The notes under the pieces were generated by a model that was not told the origin of the DNA, did not search any database, and saw nothing but the letters and a program-made list of their open reading frames with translations. A stretch of 64,000 nt of DNA from DASSUW01 sp963811895 (GTDB taxonomy: Bacteria; Actinomycetota; Thermoleophilia; Solirubrobacterales; Solirubrobacteraceae). Below are positions 7,881-16,134 of this stretch, in pieces. Position numbers and translations under genes: made by a program. The stretch covers positions 258,038 through 322,037 of the forward strand of contig CAWETE010000015.1 of NCBI GenBank assembly GCA_963811895.1, written 5' to 3'. The first letter of the stretch is position 1. Every line of letters starts with the position of its first letter.

Positions 7881-8368
7881 GAGCTCTCCGACCGGCGGCC
7901 GCCCCAGGCGAGCACCGACAGCGGGCCGAGCGGCTGGCGCTCGTGCGTCGGCGCCGGGCTCGTCGCCGGCGCGGGCCGCAGGTCGTCCGCCACGACGTGC
8001 GTGACCGGGACGCCCGTGAAGCGCGCGACCCGGTGCGGGAAGTCGTACTGGAGCCACTTCGAGCTGCGCCCCGGCAGCGTGCAGACGATCGCCTCGTCGT
8101 GGCGCGCCGGGTCGAAGCACTCGGCGACGGCCTCCATCGGGTCGGCGTCGCCGATCGCGCCGTCGGCCTCCAGGCCCGCGGAGCGCATGCCCTCGAGCGC
8201 CTCGTCGAGCCGCTCGCGCACCGCCTCGCGCCCGCCGAGCCCCGGCCCCTGCGCCGGCATCACGAGCGTGACGCGGATCGGGCCCCGCTCCGCGCGGACC
8301 TTCAGCGCGTCCAGCAGGTGCGTCGAGGCGGCCGTGAGATTGGCGACGACGAGGACGTTCGCGGCCAT
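7877..8368 (-). CDS. Universal-stress-protein-like protein
   Basis: The 163-aa protein has a Rossmann-like alpha/beta pattern: NVLVVANLTAAS at the N-terminus, EAIVCTLPGRSSKWLQYDFPHRVARFTGVPVTHVVAD later. This resembles UspA-type or GABA-permease-associated domains of actinobacteria. A Pro/Ala-rich tail follows. No catalytic residue is evident. It is the first gene of a two-gene unit with the 91-aa hypothetical. A regulatory or nucleotide-binding role is inferred only from the fold. Confidence 0.55.
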   Translation of the reverse strand: MAANVLVVANLTAASTHLLDALKVRAERGPIRVTLVMPAQGPGLGGREAVRERLDEALEGMRSAGLEADGAIGDADPMEAVAECFDPARHDEAIVCTLPGRSSKWLQYDFPHRVARFTGVPVTHVVADDLRPAPATSPAPTHERQPLGPLSVLAWGGRRSESS

Positions 8369-8377
8369 GGCGCGATG

Positions 8378-9301
8378 CTACTCCTCGAAGGGGAGGTCAA
8401 CGACCTGGGCGGTCACCGTTCCATCCGCCACGATGACGGTGTCGCCGGGCGCCGCCTCGCGCCGCACGAGCGCGAGAGCGATCGGCCCGAAGACGGGCGA
8501 CTCGGCGACCGTGCTCAGCCGGCCGACGACCTTCTCGCCGAGGCGCAGCTCGTCGCCGGGCGACGCCGGCGCCGACAGCCGCAGCCCTCGCAGGTGCCGG
8601 TTCGGCTTGCCGCGGTAGTGCAGCCGCGCGACCGTCTCCTGGCCCACGTAGCAGCCCTTGGTGAACGACACCGCACGCTCGTTGAGCCCGGCCTCCTGAG
8701 GGATCACGCCGTCGTCGAGCTCGGCGCCGTAGCGCGGCCGCCCGTGCTCGACGCGCACGATCTCGGCGACCTCGTCGCTCGCCTCTGGCACGTCGAGCGC
8801 CGCGCGCACGGCATCGACGCCGTCGGCCGGGACGAACACGTCGACGCCGGCGTAGGTCCGCACCAGCACGACCGGACGGCCGCCGATCTCGTCGCGGCGG
8901 TTGTCGTGCTCCCGCTCGAGCCCGAACGTCTCGGTCTGCGGCCCGATCAGCGACAGCAGCCCCAGCTCGAGCGTGCGCTTGTGCAGCTCCACGTCGCGCC
9001 CCAGCTTGTAGCGGCGGATCATGTTGAAGAGCTCCTGCAGCGCGACGCGCTCGGTGTCGAGCAGCAGCTCGTCGCCGAGGTCGAGCACCCGCATGTCGCC
9101 GAGCATCTTGCCCTTGTGCGTGAGGAAGGCGGCGTAGCAGCCGCGCCCCGGCTCGAGCGACTCGATGTCGTTCGTGACCTGGCCGTGCAGGAAGTCCTTC
9201 GCCTCCGAGCCGGTCAGAGCGAGCTTGCCGCGCTCGGAGCGGTCGACGAGACCGCAGGACTCGGTCAGCGCCCGGTACCCGGTGTCGGCGACGACGGCCA
9301 T
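8378..9301 (-). CDS. ygfZ: Folate-binding protein of the YgfZ/GcvT-like family
   Basis: YgfZ proteins bind folate and support assembly or repair of some Fe-S enzymes, notably radical SAM proteins. The family signature KGCYVGQE is at residues 215-222. The rest follows the aminomethyltransferase-like fold (FLHGQVTNDIESLEPGRG early, a barrel at the C-terminus). The 307 aa are normal for the family. ATG 9301 is preceded at 6 nt by TATCCT. This genome encodes radical SAM enzymes such as FbiC, so an Fe-S maintenance role fits the context. Confidence 0.88.
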   Translation of the reverse strand: MAVVADTGYRALTESCGLVDRSERGKLALTGSEAKDFLHGQVTNDIESLEPGRGCYAAFLTHKGKMLGDMRVLDLGDELLLDTERVALQELFNMIRRYKLGRDVELHKRTLELGLLSLIGPQTETFGLEREHDNRRDEIGGRPVVLVRTYAGVDVFVPADGVDAVRAALDVPEASDEVAEIVRVEHGRPRYGAELDDGVIPQEAGLNERAVSFTKGCYVGQETVARLHYRGKPNRHLRGLRLSAPASPGDELRLGEKVVGRLSTVAESPVFGPIALALVRREAAPGDTVIVADGTVTAQVVDLPFEE

Positions 9302-9307
9302 GTAGCG

Positions 9308-9313
9308 AGGATA
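9308..9313 (-). promoter_or_regulatory. Putative -10 box for leaderless ygfZ mRNA
   Basis: TATCCT on the minus strand, 6 nt upstream of the ygfZ ATG. Confidence 0.45.
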
Positions 9314-9316
9314 CGA

Positions 9317-9529
9317 CTAGTCGTCCCGGACCCGGACGAGCCGGCGCTCGACCTCGCGCTGGAGCTCGTCGAGCACGCGCTCGCGCGGCACGCCCGCCTC
9401 GAGCGCCGACCGCACCACCTCGGCCTCCTCGGCGCCGTCGAGCCGCTCGAGCAGCCGCAGCAAGCCGTCGAGGCTCAGCCCGCGCGCCGGCGCGAACGGA
9501 TCCTCCGGGTCCAGGGGAAAGCCTGCCAT
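9317..9529 (-). CDS. Small hypothetical protein
   Basis: A 70-aa protein starting MAGFPLDPEDPFAPARGLSL, followed by a charged amphipathic helix (EVVRSALEAGVPRERVLDELQREVERRL). A GAGAGG motif just upstream of the ATG may serve as ribosome binding site. It starts 19 bp from the divergent gene at 9549. Function unknown. Confidence 0.45.
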   Translation of the reverse strand: MAGFPLDPEDPFAPARGLSLDGLLRLLERLDGAEEAEVVRSALEAGVPRERVLDELQREVERRLVRVRDD

Positions 9530-9548
9530 GTAGCCTCTCGGGCCAATC

Positions 9549-9908
9549 ATGCCGCTTGCCGAGGCCTTCGACGAGATCACCGACTCGCTGCCGTCCGACT
9601 GGACGGACCTCGAGCTCGACCTGCGCATCGACGAGGAGCGCTACATCGAGGCGGCGACGCTGCTGGTGACCTGCAACGCCCAGCCGTACTCGATGCACGA
9701 CTGGCACTTCCGGCTGCTCGTCGCGCACCACTTCGGCCACGCCGCGGCCGCCGAGGCCGTCCACGGCTCGCTGAAGCTGCTCGACGAGGCGGGGATCGCC
9801 GGCGAGCTGGCGCTGCGCGAGGTGCGCACCGGCCGCGTGGAGACGATCCAGGACTGGGGCCGGCCGGAGTCGTTCCGGCAGGAGTTCCGCCGCCTGCGGC
9901 AGCAGTAA
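9549..9908 (+). CDS. Conserved hypothetical protein
   Basis: A 119-aa soluble protein (MPLAEAFDEITDSLPSDW...) with no recognised domain. It has a His-rich stretch SMHDWHFRLLVAHHFGHAAA at about 49-68 and ends in a basic tail. The base composition is typical of the region, so it is probably a native gene. TAGCCT lies 12 nt upstream, farther than in the other candidate leaderless promoters. Function unknown. Confidence 0.55.
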   Translation: MPLAEAFDEITDSLPSDWTDLELDLRIDEERYIEAATLLVTCNAQPYSMHDWHFRLLVAHHFGHAAAAEAVHGSLKLLDEAGIAGELALREVRTGRVETIQDWGRPESFRQEFRRLRQQ

Positions 9909-9933
9909 AGCTGACTTCGCCCCGCGACCCGTC

Positions 9934-9958
9934 CTTTCGTAGTGTCACACTACGAAAG
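9934..9958. promoter_or_regulatory. Perfect 25-bp palindrome upstream of korA (operator)
   Basis: Two exact 12-bp arms, CTTTCGTAGTGT and ACACTACGAAAG, flank a single central C. The left arm contains TAGTGT (9940-9945), a possible -10 box, and the korA ATG begins 4 bp after the palindrome. A dimeric regulator bound here would occlude the promoter. No candidate regulator is adjacent. Confidence 0.65.
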
Positions 9959-9962
9959 ACAC

Positions 9963-11804
9963 ATGGCCATCACCCGAAGTCCGGCGAAGGCACGCAAGCG
10001 GGTAATCGTCCGCTTTGCGGGCGATTCGGGTGACGGCATGCAGCTCGCCGGCAGCCGCTTCACGGACGCCACCGCCGAGCACGGCAACGACTTCGCGACG
10101 CTCCCGAGCTTCCCGGCCGAGATCCGCGCGCCGGCCGGCACGCTCGCCGGCGTCTCCGCGTTCCAGATCCACTTCGCGGCGCAGGACATCCTCACGCCCG
10201 GCGACGAGCCGGACGTGCTCATCGCCATGAACCCCGCCGCGCTGCGCAGCGAGCTGCCGGCGCTCGCCAAACGGGGGACGGTGATCGCCAACGAGGACGC
10301 CTTCAGCAAGCGCAACCTGCAGAAGGCGGGCTACGAGACCAACCCGCTCGAGGACGGCTCGCTCGACGGCTACCACCTGATCCGGATCCCGATGACCTCG
10401 CTGACGACGAGCGCGACCGAGGCGATGGAGGGCGTCTCGACGCGTGACGCCGGGCGCGCGAAGAACCTGTTCGCGCTGGGCGTCGTCTCGTGGCTCTACG
10501 ACCGCCCGACGGAGCCGACCGAGGACTGGCTGCGGCGCAAGTTCGTCAACAAGCCGGGCCCGCTCGAGGCCAACCTCGCCGCCTTCCGCGCCGGCTGGAA
10601 CTTCGGCGAGACCTCCGAGCTGATCGACGTCCAGTACCGCGTCGACCCGGCGACCGACGTCCCGCCCGGCACCTACCGCAACGTCAACGGCACGACGGCC
10701 ACCGCGCTCGGCCTGCTGACCGCCAGCATCCGGTCCGGCCTGCCGCTCGTGCTGGCCAGCTACCCGATCACGCCCGCCTCCGAGCTGCTGCACGAGCTCG
10801 CGCGGCACCAGGACCTCGGCGTGCGGACGATCCAGGCCGAGGACGAGATCGCCGCCGCCGGCATGGCGCTGGGCGCGGCGTTCGGCGGCGGCCTCGGCGT
10901 CACCGCCACGAGCGGGCCGGGCATGGACCTCAAGGCCGAGACGATCGGGCTGGCCGTCGCGCTCGAGCTGCCGCTCATCGTCATCGACGTGCAGCGCGCC
11001 GGCCCCTCCACGGGCATGCCGACCAAGACCGAGCAGTCGGACCTGCTGATGGCCATCCACGGCCGCCACGGCGAGTCGCCGCTGCCGGTGGTGGCGGCCT
11101 CGACGCCGGGCCAGTGCTTCGAGGCCGCCTACGAGGCGGCGCGGATCGCCGTCCGCTACCGCACCCCGGTGATCCTGCTCTCCGACCTCTTCCTGGCCAA
11201 CTCGAGCGAGCCGTGGCGGATCCCCGACACCGGCTCGCTTCCGGAGATCGACCCGGACTTCGCGGAGGCGACGGACGAGCCCTTCGAGCCCTATGCCCGC
11301 GACGAGCACGGCGCGCGGCCCTGGGCGATCCCCGGCACGCCGGGCCTGGCCCACCGCATCGGCGGGCTCGAGAAGCGCGACATCACCGGCGACATCTCCT
11401 ACGACGGCGCCAACCACGCGCACATGACGCGCGTGCGCTCGGACAAGGTGCGCGGCATCGCCGCCGACCTGCCCGACCTCTATGTGGACGCCGACCCCGG
11501 TGCCGAGCTGCTCGTGATCGGCTGGGGCTCCAGCCGCGGCAGCATCCGCGCCGCCGCGCGCCGCGTCCGCACGAACGGCCACGCGGTCGCGATCGCGCAC
11601 CTGCACCACCTGCACCCGCTGCCGACCAACCTCGGCGAGATCCTGCACCGCTTCGACCGCGTGCTGGTGCCCGAGATGAACTCCGGCCAGCTGGCGCAGC
11701 TCCTGCGCGCCGAGTACCTCGTCAACGTCGTCAGCCACACCAAGCTCGAGGGCAAGCCGCTGTTCGCGGCCGAGCTCGAGCACGTGATGCTGGAGCTGCT
11801 GTGA
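9963..11804 (+). CDS. korA: 2-oxoacid:ferredoxin oxidoreductase, fused gamma/alpha subunit (2-oxoglutarate type)
   Basis: The enzyme oxidatively decarboxylates a 2-oxoacid, probably 2-oxoglutarate, to the acyl-CoA and reduces ferredoxin. The N-terminal gamma domain begins VIVRFAGDSGDGMQLAG. The pyrimidine-binding alpha domain starts near residue 235 with the YPITPASELLHEL motif typical of KorA and contains EDEIAAAGMALGAAFGG. At 613 aa it has the length of fused KorA proteins. ATG 9963 is preferred over GTG 9942, which lies inside the palindromic operator. The stop overlaps the korB start as GTGA. The pair likely replaces or bypasses 2-oxoglutarate dehydrogenase in the TCA cycle. Confidence 0.92.
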   Translation: MAITRSPAKARKRVIVRFAGDSGDGMQLAGSRFTDATAEHGNDFATLPSFPAEIRAPAGTLAGVSAFQIHFAAQDILTPGDEPDVLIAMNPAALRSELPALAKRGTVIANEDAFSKRNLQKAGYETNPLEDGSLDGYHLIRIPMTSLTTSATEAMEGVSTRDAGRAKNLFALGVVSWLYDRPTEPTEDWLRRKFVNKPGPLEANLAAFRAGWNFGETSELIDVQYRVDPATDVPPGTYRNVNGTTATALGLLTASIRSGLPLVLASYPITPASELLHELARHQDLGVRTIQAEDEIAAAGMALGAAFGGGLGVTATSGPGMDLKAETIGLAVALELPLIVIDVQRAGPSTGMPTKTEQSDLLMAIHGRHGESPLPVVAASTPGQCFEAAYEAARIAVRYRTPVILLSDLFLANSSEPWRIPDTGSLPEIDPDFAEATDEPFEPYARDEHGARPWAIPGTPGLAHRIGGLEKRDITGDISYDGANHAHMTRVRSDKVRGIAADLPDLYVDADPGAELLVIGWGSSRGSIRAAARRVRTNGHAVAIAHLHHLHPLPTNLGEILHRFDRVLVPEMNSGQLAQLLRAEYLVNVVSHTKLEGKPLFAAELEHVMLELL

Positions 11805-12802
11805 CGGAGCTGACCGCCAAGGACTTCAGCTCCGACCAGGAGACCCGCTGGTGCCCGGGCTGCGGCGACTACGCGGTGCTCGCCTCGGTCCAGAAGCTGA
11901 TGCCCGAGCTCGGCATCCCGCCGCACCGGGTCGTCTTCGTGTCCGGCATCGGCTGCGCCGGCCGCTTCGCCTACTACATGGACACCTACGGGATGCACGG
12001 CATCCACGGCCGCGCGCCCGCCCTGGCCACGGGCCTGGCGGCGGCCCGCGACGACCTCTCGATCTGGGTCGTGACCGGCGACGGAGACGCGCTGTCGATC
12101 GGCGGCAACCACCTGATCCACGCGCTGCGCCGCAACGTGCCGGTGAAGATCCTGATGTTCAACAACCAGATCTACGGGCTCACGAAGGGGCAGGCGTCGC
12201 CGACCTCCGAGCTCGGCAAAGTCACGAAGTCGACCCCGTTCGGCGCCCAGGACGAGCCGTTCAACCCGCTCGCGCTGGCGCTCGGCGCCGGCGCCACGTT
12301 CGCCGCCCGCACGGTCGACCGCGACCGCCACCACATGACCGATGTGCTCCGTGCCGCCGCGGAGCACGACGGCACCGCCTTCGTCGAGATCTACCAGAAC
12401 TGCCCGGTCTTCAACGACGGCGCCTTCTTCGCGCTGACCGAGAAGGACCGCGCCGTCTTCAACCGCATCCCGCTCGTGCAGGGCGAGCCGATCCGCTTCG
12501 GCCCCGACGACGAGCACGGCGTGGCGCGCGCCGCCGACGGCAGCCTCGAGATCGTGGCCGGCGATCGCGACGACCTCGTGGTGCACGACGCCCACCGCGA
12601 CGATCCCGCGCAGGCCTTCGCGCTCGCCCGCCTGGCCGACTCGCCCAACGAGCCGACCCCGATCGGCGTCTTCCGCGCCGTCGAGCGCCCGGTGGGCCTC
12701 GCCGAGGTCTCGCGCAAGCTCGCCTCGGCGCGCGAGTCGATCGGCCCGGACTCGCTCCGCGACCTGCTGCACGCGGGCGACACCTGGACCGTCAGCGGCT
12801 GA
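11801..12802 (+). CDS. korB: 2-oxoacid:ferredoxin oxidoreductase beta subunit
   Basis: This is the thiamine-pyrophosphate and [4Fe-4S] subunit of the KorAB enzyme. Cluster cysteines are visible at Cys18 and Cys21 (WCPGCGD), Cys52 (GIGCAGR) and Cys201 (QNCPVFNDG). The TPP/Mg motif is GDGDALSIGGNH (93-104) with FNNQIYGLTKGQ downstream. The length of 333 aa is normal. It starts with GTG at 11801, overlapping the korA TGA by 4 nt, so the two subunits are translationally coupled. The 3' end overlaps the convergent peptidase gene by 11 bp. Confidence 0.93.
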   Translation: MTELTAKDFSSDQETRWCPGCGDYAVLASVQKLMPELGIPPHRVVFVSGIGCAGRFAYYMDTYGMHGIHGRAPALATGLAAARDDLSIWVVTGDGDALSIGGNHLIHALRRNVPVKILMFNNQIYGLTKGQASPTSELGKVTKSTPFGAQDEPFNPLALALGAGATFAARTVDRDRHHMTDVLRAAAEHDGTAFVEIYQNCPVFNDGAFFALTEKDRAVFNRIPLVQGEPIRFGPDDEHGVARAADGSLEIVAGDRDDLVVHDAHRDDPAQAFALARLADSPNEPTPIGVFRAVERPVGLAEVSRKLASARESIGPDSLRDLLHAGDTWTVSG

Positions 12803-14017
12803 GATCCAACAACGCTGCCTCGGTGGCGCTCGCCGACTGCTCGAGCACGTCGAGGTCGACGTTGCGCAGCGTGTCGCAGCGCTGGTGGTAGCAGTCGTCG
12901 AGGCCGGTGAAGATGCCGCCGACGGGGATGCCGAAGCGCTCGAACGACGCGTGGTCGGAGTTGCCCTCGAGCTGCACCTCGTCGGTGCCGCGGGGCAGGT
13001 GGCGGCGCAGCGCGGTCTCGATCGAGCGGTCGCCGTCGTAGACCTCGGGCTCGCTGTCGGGCGTGCCGACCATGTCGAGGTTCACGTAGGCGGCGATCCG
13101 CTGCCGCTCGTCGCGCGAAAGCCCGGTCAGGTAGCGCCGCGAGCCGACGAGGCCGATCTCCTCGGCGGCCCAGAACCCGAACCGCAGCGTCCGGTCCTCG
13201 CCGGCCAGGCGCTCGGCGATGTGCAGCAGGGCGGCGACGCCGCTGCCGTTGTCGTTCAGGCCGGGACCGGCGGGCACGGAGTCGAGGTGGCCGCCGGCCA
13301 TAACCACGCGCGGCGCGTCCTCCGGGCCGGTCTCGGCGATGACGGTGGTCGTCTCGCGCCGCTCGGAGACGGCGCGCACCGTCACCGTCGCGCGGCGACC
13401 CTCCAGCCCTTCGCCGGCCGGGGCGCCGAGCGCGAGCGCGGGGATCCGCAGGCCCGGGCTGCCGAGCGTGGCCGCGACCGGCCGCTCGCTCTGGTCGACC
13501 ACCAGAACGGCCGCCGCGCCCGCTTGCTGCGCGTTGTCGGCCTTGATGCGGAAGAAGCACGTCCCGCGCTCCACGAGCGCGATCTCGCCATCTCGCAGAT
13601 CGTCGAAGTCGCCGCTCGAGCAGCCGAGCCCGGCGGCGCGCACGACGCCCGACGCCCGGCCACCGGGCGAGAACTGGAGCGTGCGGATCGGGCGCACGCG
13701 GCGCCCGCCGGCCGTCAGCCGCGGCGGCGCCGACTCGCGGTAGAACGGCACCCGGAAGCTCTGGCGGGTGACGCGGTAGCCGGCGGCGCGCAGCCGCTGC
13801 TCGATGTAGTCGGCCGTCGCGGCGTCGCCAGGCGAGCCGGCGGCGCGGGTGCCGCCGTGCTCGGACGCGATGTCCTGGAGCGCGCGCAGGTGGGCGGCCA
13901 GGCTGCGCGGCTCCGGAGCCGGCGTTCGCCGCGGGTTCTGGCTCGTCGCCGCGGTTCGCGACCGAGATGGCGAAGCACGAGGAGGGCGACCGAGAGCAGG
14001 AACGGCAGCCAGCGCAC
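12792..14017 (-). CDS. Secreted M28-family zinc aminopeptidase with PA domain; N-terminus uncertain
   Basis: The protein has a protease-associated insert (SGDFDDLRDGEIALVERGTC...). The peptidase domain carries all expected di-zinc ligands: GGHLDSV, NDNGSG, AAEEIG, NLDMVG and SDHASF. It is probably exported. The open frame runs to ATG 14093, but that start overlaps the divergent gene and antisenses its signal peptide. A better start is the GTG at 14017 (VRWLPFLLSVALLVLRHLG, a good signal segment). It is in a different frame from the peptidase domain, so a one-base shift around 13.94-14.01 kb is suspected. The peptidase part itself is intact. Confidence 0.82.
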
Positions 14018-14053
14018 ACAGGAGAAGGATGCCCCGACCGCGTCGGATCCGCG

Positions 14054-14059
14054 TAAGCT
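14054..14059 (+). promoter_or_regulatory. Putative -10 box for leaderless mRNA
   Basis: TAAGCT lies 8 nt upstream of ATG 14068. It supports that start and a divergent promoter with the peptidase gene. Confidence 0.45.
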
Positions 14060-14067
14060 CGGCGCTG

Positions 14068-14331
14068 ATGCGCTCGCGGACGGTCAGCCTCATGGTCGCG
14101 GTGGCGCTCGCCGCCGGACCCGCGAGCGCGTCCGCGCAGACGCCTGAGATCTCCGAGACGGCCGCCGATCTCCCGCCGACGCTGTTCGAGCCGGCGCCCG
14201 ACTCGCTGCCGCGGCGCGGGCGCCGCGGCGAGGCGACCGGCGCGCCGCTGCTGCTCGCGGGAGTCCTGCTGGCCGGTGCGGCGGTGGCCGGCTACTTCAC
14301 GGGCTCGTCGCGCAGGACGCGCAGGTCCTGA
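14068..14331 (+). CDS. Small secreted or membrane protein
   Basis: An 87-aa product with an N-terminal signal peptide (VSLMVAVALAAGPASASAQ), an acidic Pro-rich middle (SETAADLPPTLFEPAPDSLP), one C-terminal membrane helix (APLLLAGVLLAGAAVAGYF) and a basic cytosolic tail. Its function is unknown; the layout suggests a single-pass surface protein. The last 40 bp overlap the convergent SCO1-like gene. Confidence 0.5.
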   Translation: MRSRTVSLMVAVALAAGPASASAQTPEISETAADLPPTLFEPAPDSLPRRGRRGEATGAPLLLAGVLLAGAAVAGYFTGSSRRTRRS

Positions 14332-15095
14332 GCCAGTGCGTCCGCGTCGAGTCGCTCGAACGGGATGCCAAGCCGCTGAACGCCGCGCTTGTCGATCAGC
14401 AGCACGTAGGCGGAGTGCTCGTACTCGAGCCCGGCCGCGTGGCGCGTGCGCCCGCGGTAGGTGAGGTCGCTGACGTCGGGGTTCTGCTCGAGCGCCGCCG
14501 GCGGCGGCGCCGGGCGCTGCGGGTGGCTGTAAGGGCGCGAGGCGAGGTCGAGACCCTCCGCCGCAGCCTGGGCGCGGAAGCGGTCGGTCGCCTCGGCCGC
14601 CTCGTAGGCGTCCTCGTCCGTGGCGTTGACCGGGACGATGCCGTACGCGCGCCAGATCGGGGTCAGCTCCTCACGCGTGCCGGTCAGGTACTTCATCGGT
14701 CCGTTCTGCCAGCTGCGCACGCGGAGCCAGTCGTCCACGCGCTTGGACGTGTCGCCGACCGGGTCGACGCTGATCGCGTAGGCCGTGACGCCGTCGCCGA
14801 CCTGCTTCACCGCCTGCATCATCGTCGCCGCCTCGGCGGGACACAGGTCCCAGCACGTCGTGTAGATGAAGGTGACCACGACGACGTCTCCGCGCGCGTC
14901 GGCCAGCGTCGTCACGTCGCCGTCCTGGTCGTGCAGCCGGAACTCGTGTGCCACCTCGCGCGGCGGGATGAACCGCGGCCTCGCCTCCGGATCCGACTGC
15001 AGCTCGGCCATCGTGAGCCCACCGAGGCCGCCGAGGATCGCGCAGAGCGCGAACGCGAGCAGGAAGCGGCGGCGGGGGGAGACCTCAGCGCTCAA
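14292..15095 (-). CDS. SCO1/SenC-family copper chaperone-like protein with a long insertion
   Basis: SCO proteins deliver copper to cytochrome oxidase or act as thiol reductases outside the membrane. The 267-aa protein has an N-terminal membrane anchor (FLLAFALCAILGGLGGLTM), the copper-binding CWDLC (Cys81, Cys85) and a downstream His227 (YEHSAYVLLID). VDPVGDT is the usual thioredoxin-fold loop. Between the CxxxC half and the His is an unusual charged and Pro-rich segment (about 157-222). The start is a TTG at 15095 overlapping the end of the upstream propeller gene. No oxidase genes are nearby. Confidence 0.82.
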   Translation of the reverse strand: MSAEVSPRRRFLLAFALCAILGGLGGLTMAELQSDPEARPRFIPPREVAHEFRLHDQDGDVTTLADARGDVVVVTFIYTTCWDLCPAEAATMMQAVKQVGDGVTAYAISVDPVGDTSKRVDDWLRVRSWQNGPMKYLTGTREELTPIWRAYGIVPVNATDEDAYEAAEATDRFRAQAAAEGLDLASRPYSHPQRPAPPPAALEQNPDVSDLTYRGRTRHAAGLEYEHSAYVLLIDKRGVQRLGIPFERLDADALAQDLRVLRDEPVK

Positions 15096-16074
15096 AGCGC
15101 AGCACCTCGTCGTCGCCGCCGTCGGCCACCCACACGTACGCCTCGTCGAGCGCCAGCGCCGCCGGGTCGCTGCCCGCCGCGCGACGCGAGAGCACCTCGC
15201 CGGTCGCGCCGTCCACGTTGACGAGCGTCCGGTCGCGGCGGGACAACACGTAGACGTCGTCTCCGTCGGCCGCCACCGCGACCGGGCGCCCGCCGACCGC
15301 GATCGAGGCGCCGCGGCGCTCGCCGGTCTCGAGGTCGACGCGCGCGACGGTGCCGCCGCTGGCGTCGGCCACCCAGGCGCTGCCGCCGCTGATGGCGACC
15401 GCGGCCGGGAGCCCGCCGAGGCTGATCGGCGGGCCGGTGACGCTGCGCCGGCCGGCGTCGATGCGCGTCAGCGTGCCGCTGCCCGCGCCGGCCACGGCGA
15501 CCCAGCCACCACCTGCGGCGAGGTCGACGGCGTCGGCGCCGACCGGCACCTCGCGCACCGGCCGCCCGCCGGGCTCGATCACGCGCACGATGCCCTCGGG
15601 CGAGCTCAGCACCCAGACCGCGCCGGCCGCCACCACGGCGTCCGTCGCGTCGGCCCCCGCCGGGATCGCGCCGAACGCCCGCGGCGGATCGCGCTGGATC
15701 GGGACGAGCGCGGCACGCGCCGTGTCGACCGCCCACAAGCTCTGCGCCCCGGCCGCCAGCCGCGACGGGGCGCCGCCGGTCCGCAGCGGCGCGCCGAGCC
15801 GGCCTGAGTCCGGATCGAGCCGCAGGATCGAGCCGCGGTTCGGCGCCGCGACCCACACGCCTTCCGGCGTGACGACCACGCTGGTCGGTTGGCCGGGCAG
15901 CGCGAATCGCGTTGGTTCGGCGTTATCGGCAGTCAGCGCGATGACGACCACGGCCGCGACGAGAACGAGCGCCAGCGCGCCAGCGGCGAGCGCGAGCCAG
16001 AGCAGGTGCCGCGAACGGCGCGGGACGGCGACGGTCAGCGGGGTTTCAGTGGTCTCGTCGACGGTCAGAGCCAT
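15085..16074 (-). CDS. Membrane-anchored YVTN/NHL-type beta-propeller protein
   Basis: The 329-aa product has one N-terminal membrane helix (LLWLALAAGALALVLVAAVVVIAL, about 24-47). About six repeats follow of the kind GGLPAAVAISGGSAWVADASGGTVARVDLETG, typical of YVTN/SMP-30-like seven-bladed propellers. It is expected to be anchored with the propeller outside. The N-terminus in the cytosol is polar (MALTVDETTETPLTVAVPRR). It is divergent from the secreted protease at 16135 and strongly resembles the propeller at 16989, suggesting an inverted duplication. The SCO1-like gene overlaps its end, so the two are probably cotranscribed. Confidence 0.75.
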   Translation of the reverse strand: MALTVDETTETPLTVAVPRRSRHLLWLALAAGALALVLVAAVVVIALTADNAEPTRFALPGQPTSVVVTPEGVWVAAPNRGSILRLDPDSGRLGAPLRTGGAPSRLAAGAQSLWAVDTARAALVPIQRDPPRAFGAIPAGADATDAVVAAGAVWVLSSPEGIVRVIEPGGRPVREVPVGADAVDLAAGGGWVAVAGAGSGTLTRIDAGRRSVTGPPISLGGLPAAVAISGGSAWVADASGGTVARVDLETGERRGASIAVGGRPVAVAADGDDVYVLSRRDRTLVNVDGATGEVLSRRAAGSDPAALALDEAYVWVADGGDDEVLRFER

Positions 16075-16122
16075 ACCTTGTCACCGTTGCAACGTGGCGC
16101 CCACTGCCCTTGCGACCAGGGA

Positions 16123-16128
16123 TAGAGT
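16123..16128 (+). promoter_or_regulatory. Putative -10 box for leaderless protease mRNA
   Basis: TAGAGT lies 6 nt upstream of GTG 16135 in a 60-bp divergent intergenic region. Confidence 0.45.
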
Positions 16129-16134
16129 CGCAAC

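Noticed and set aside
14018..14093. ATG 14093 as start of the M28 peptidase
   Set aside because: It would overlap the divergent gene by 26 bp and encode only the antisense of that gene's signal peptide and promoter.
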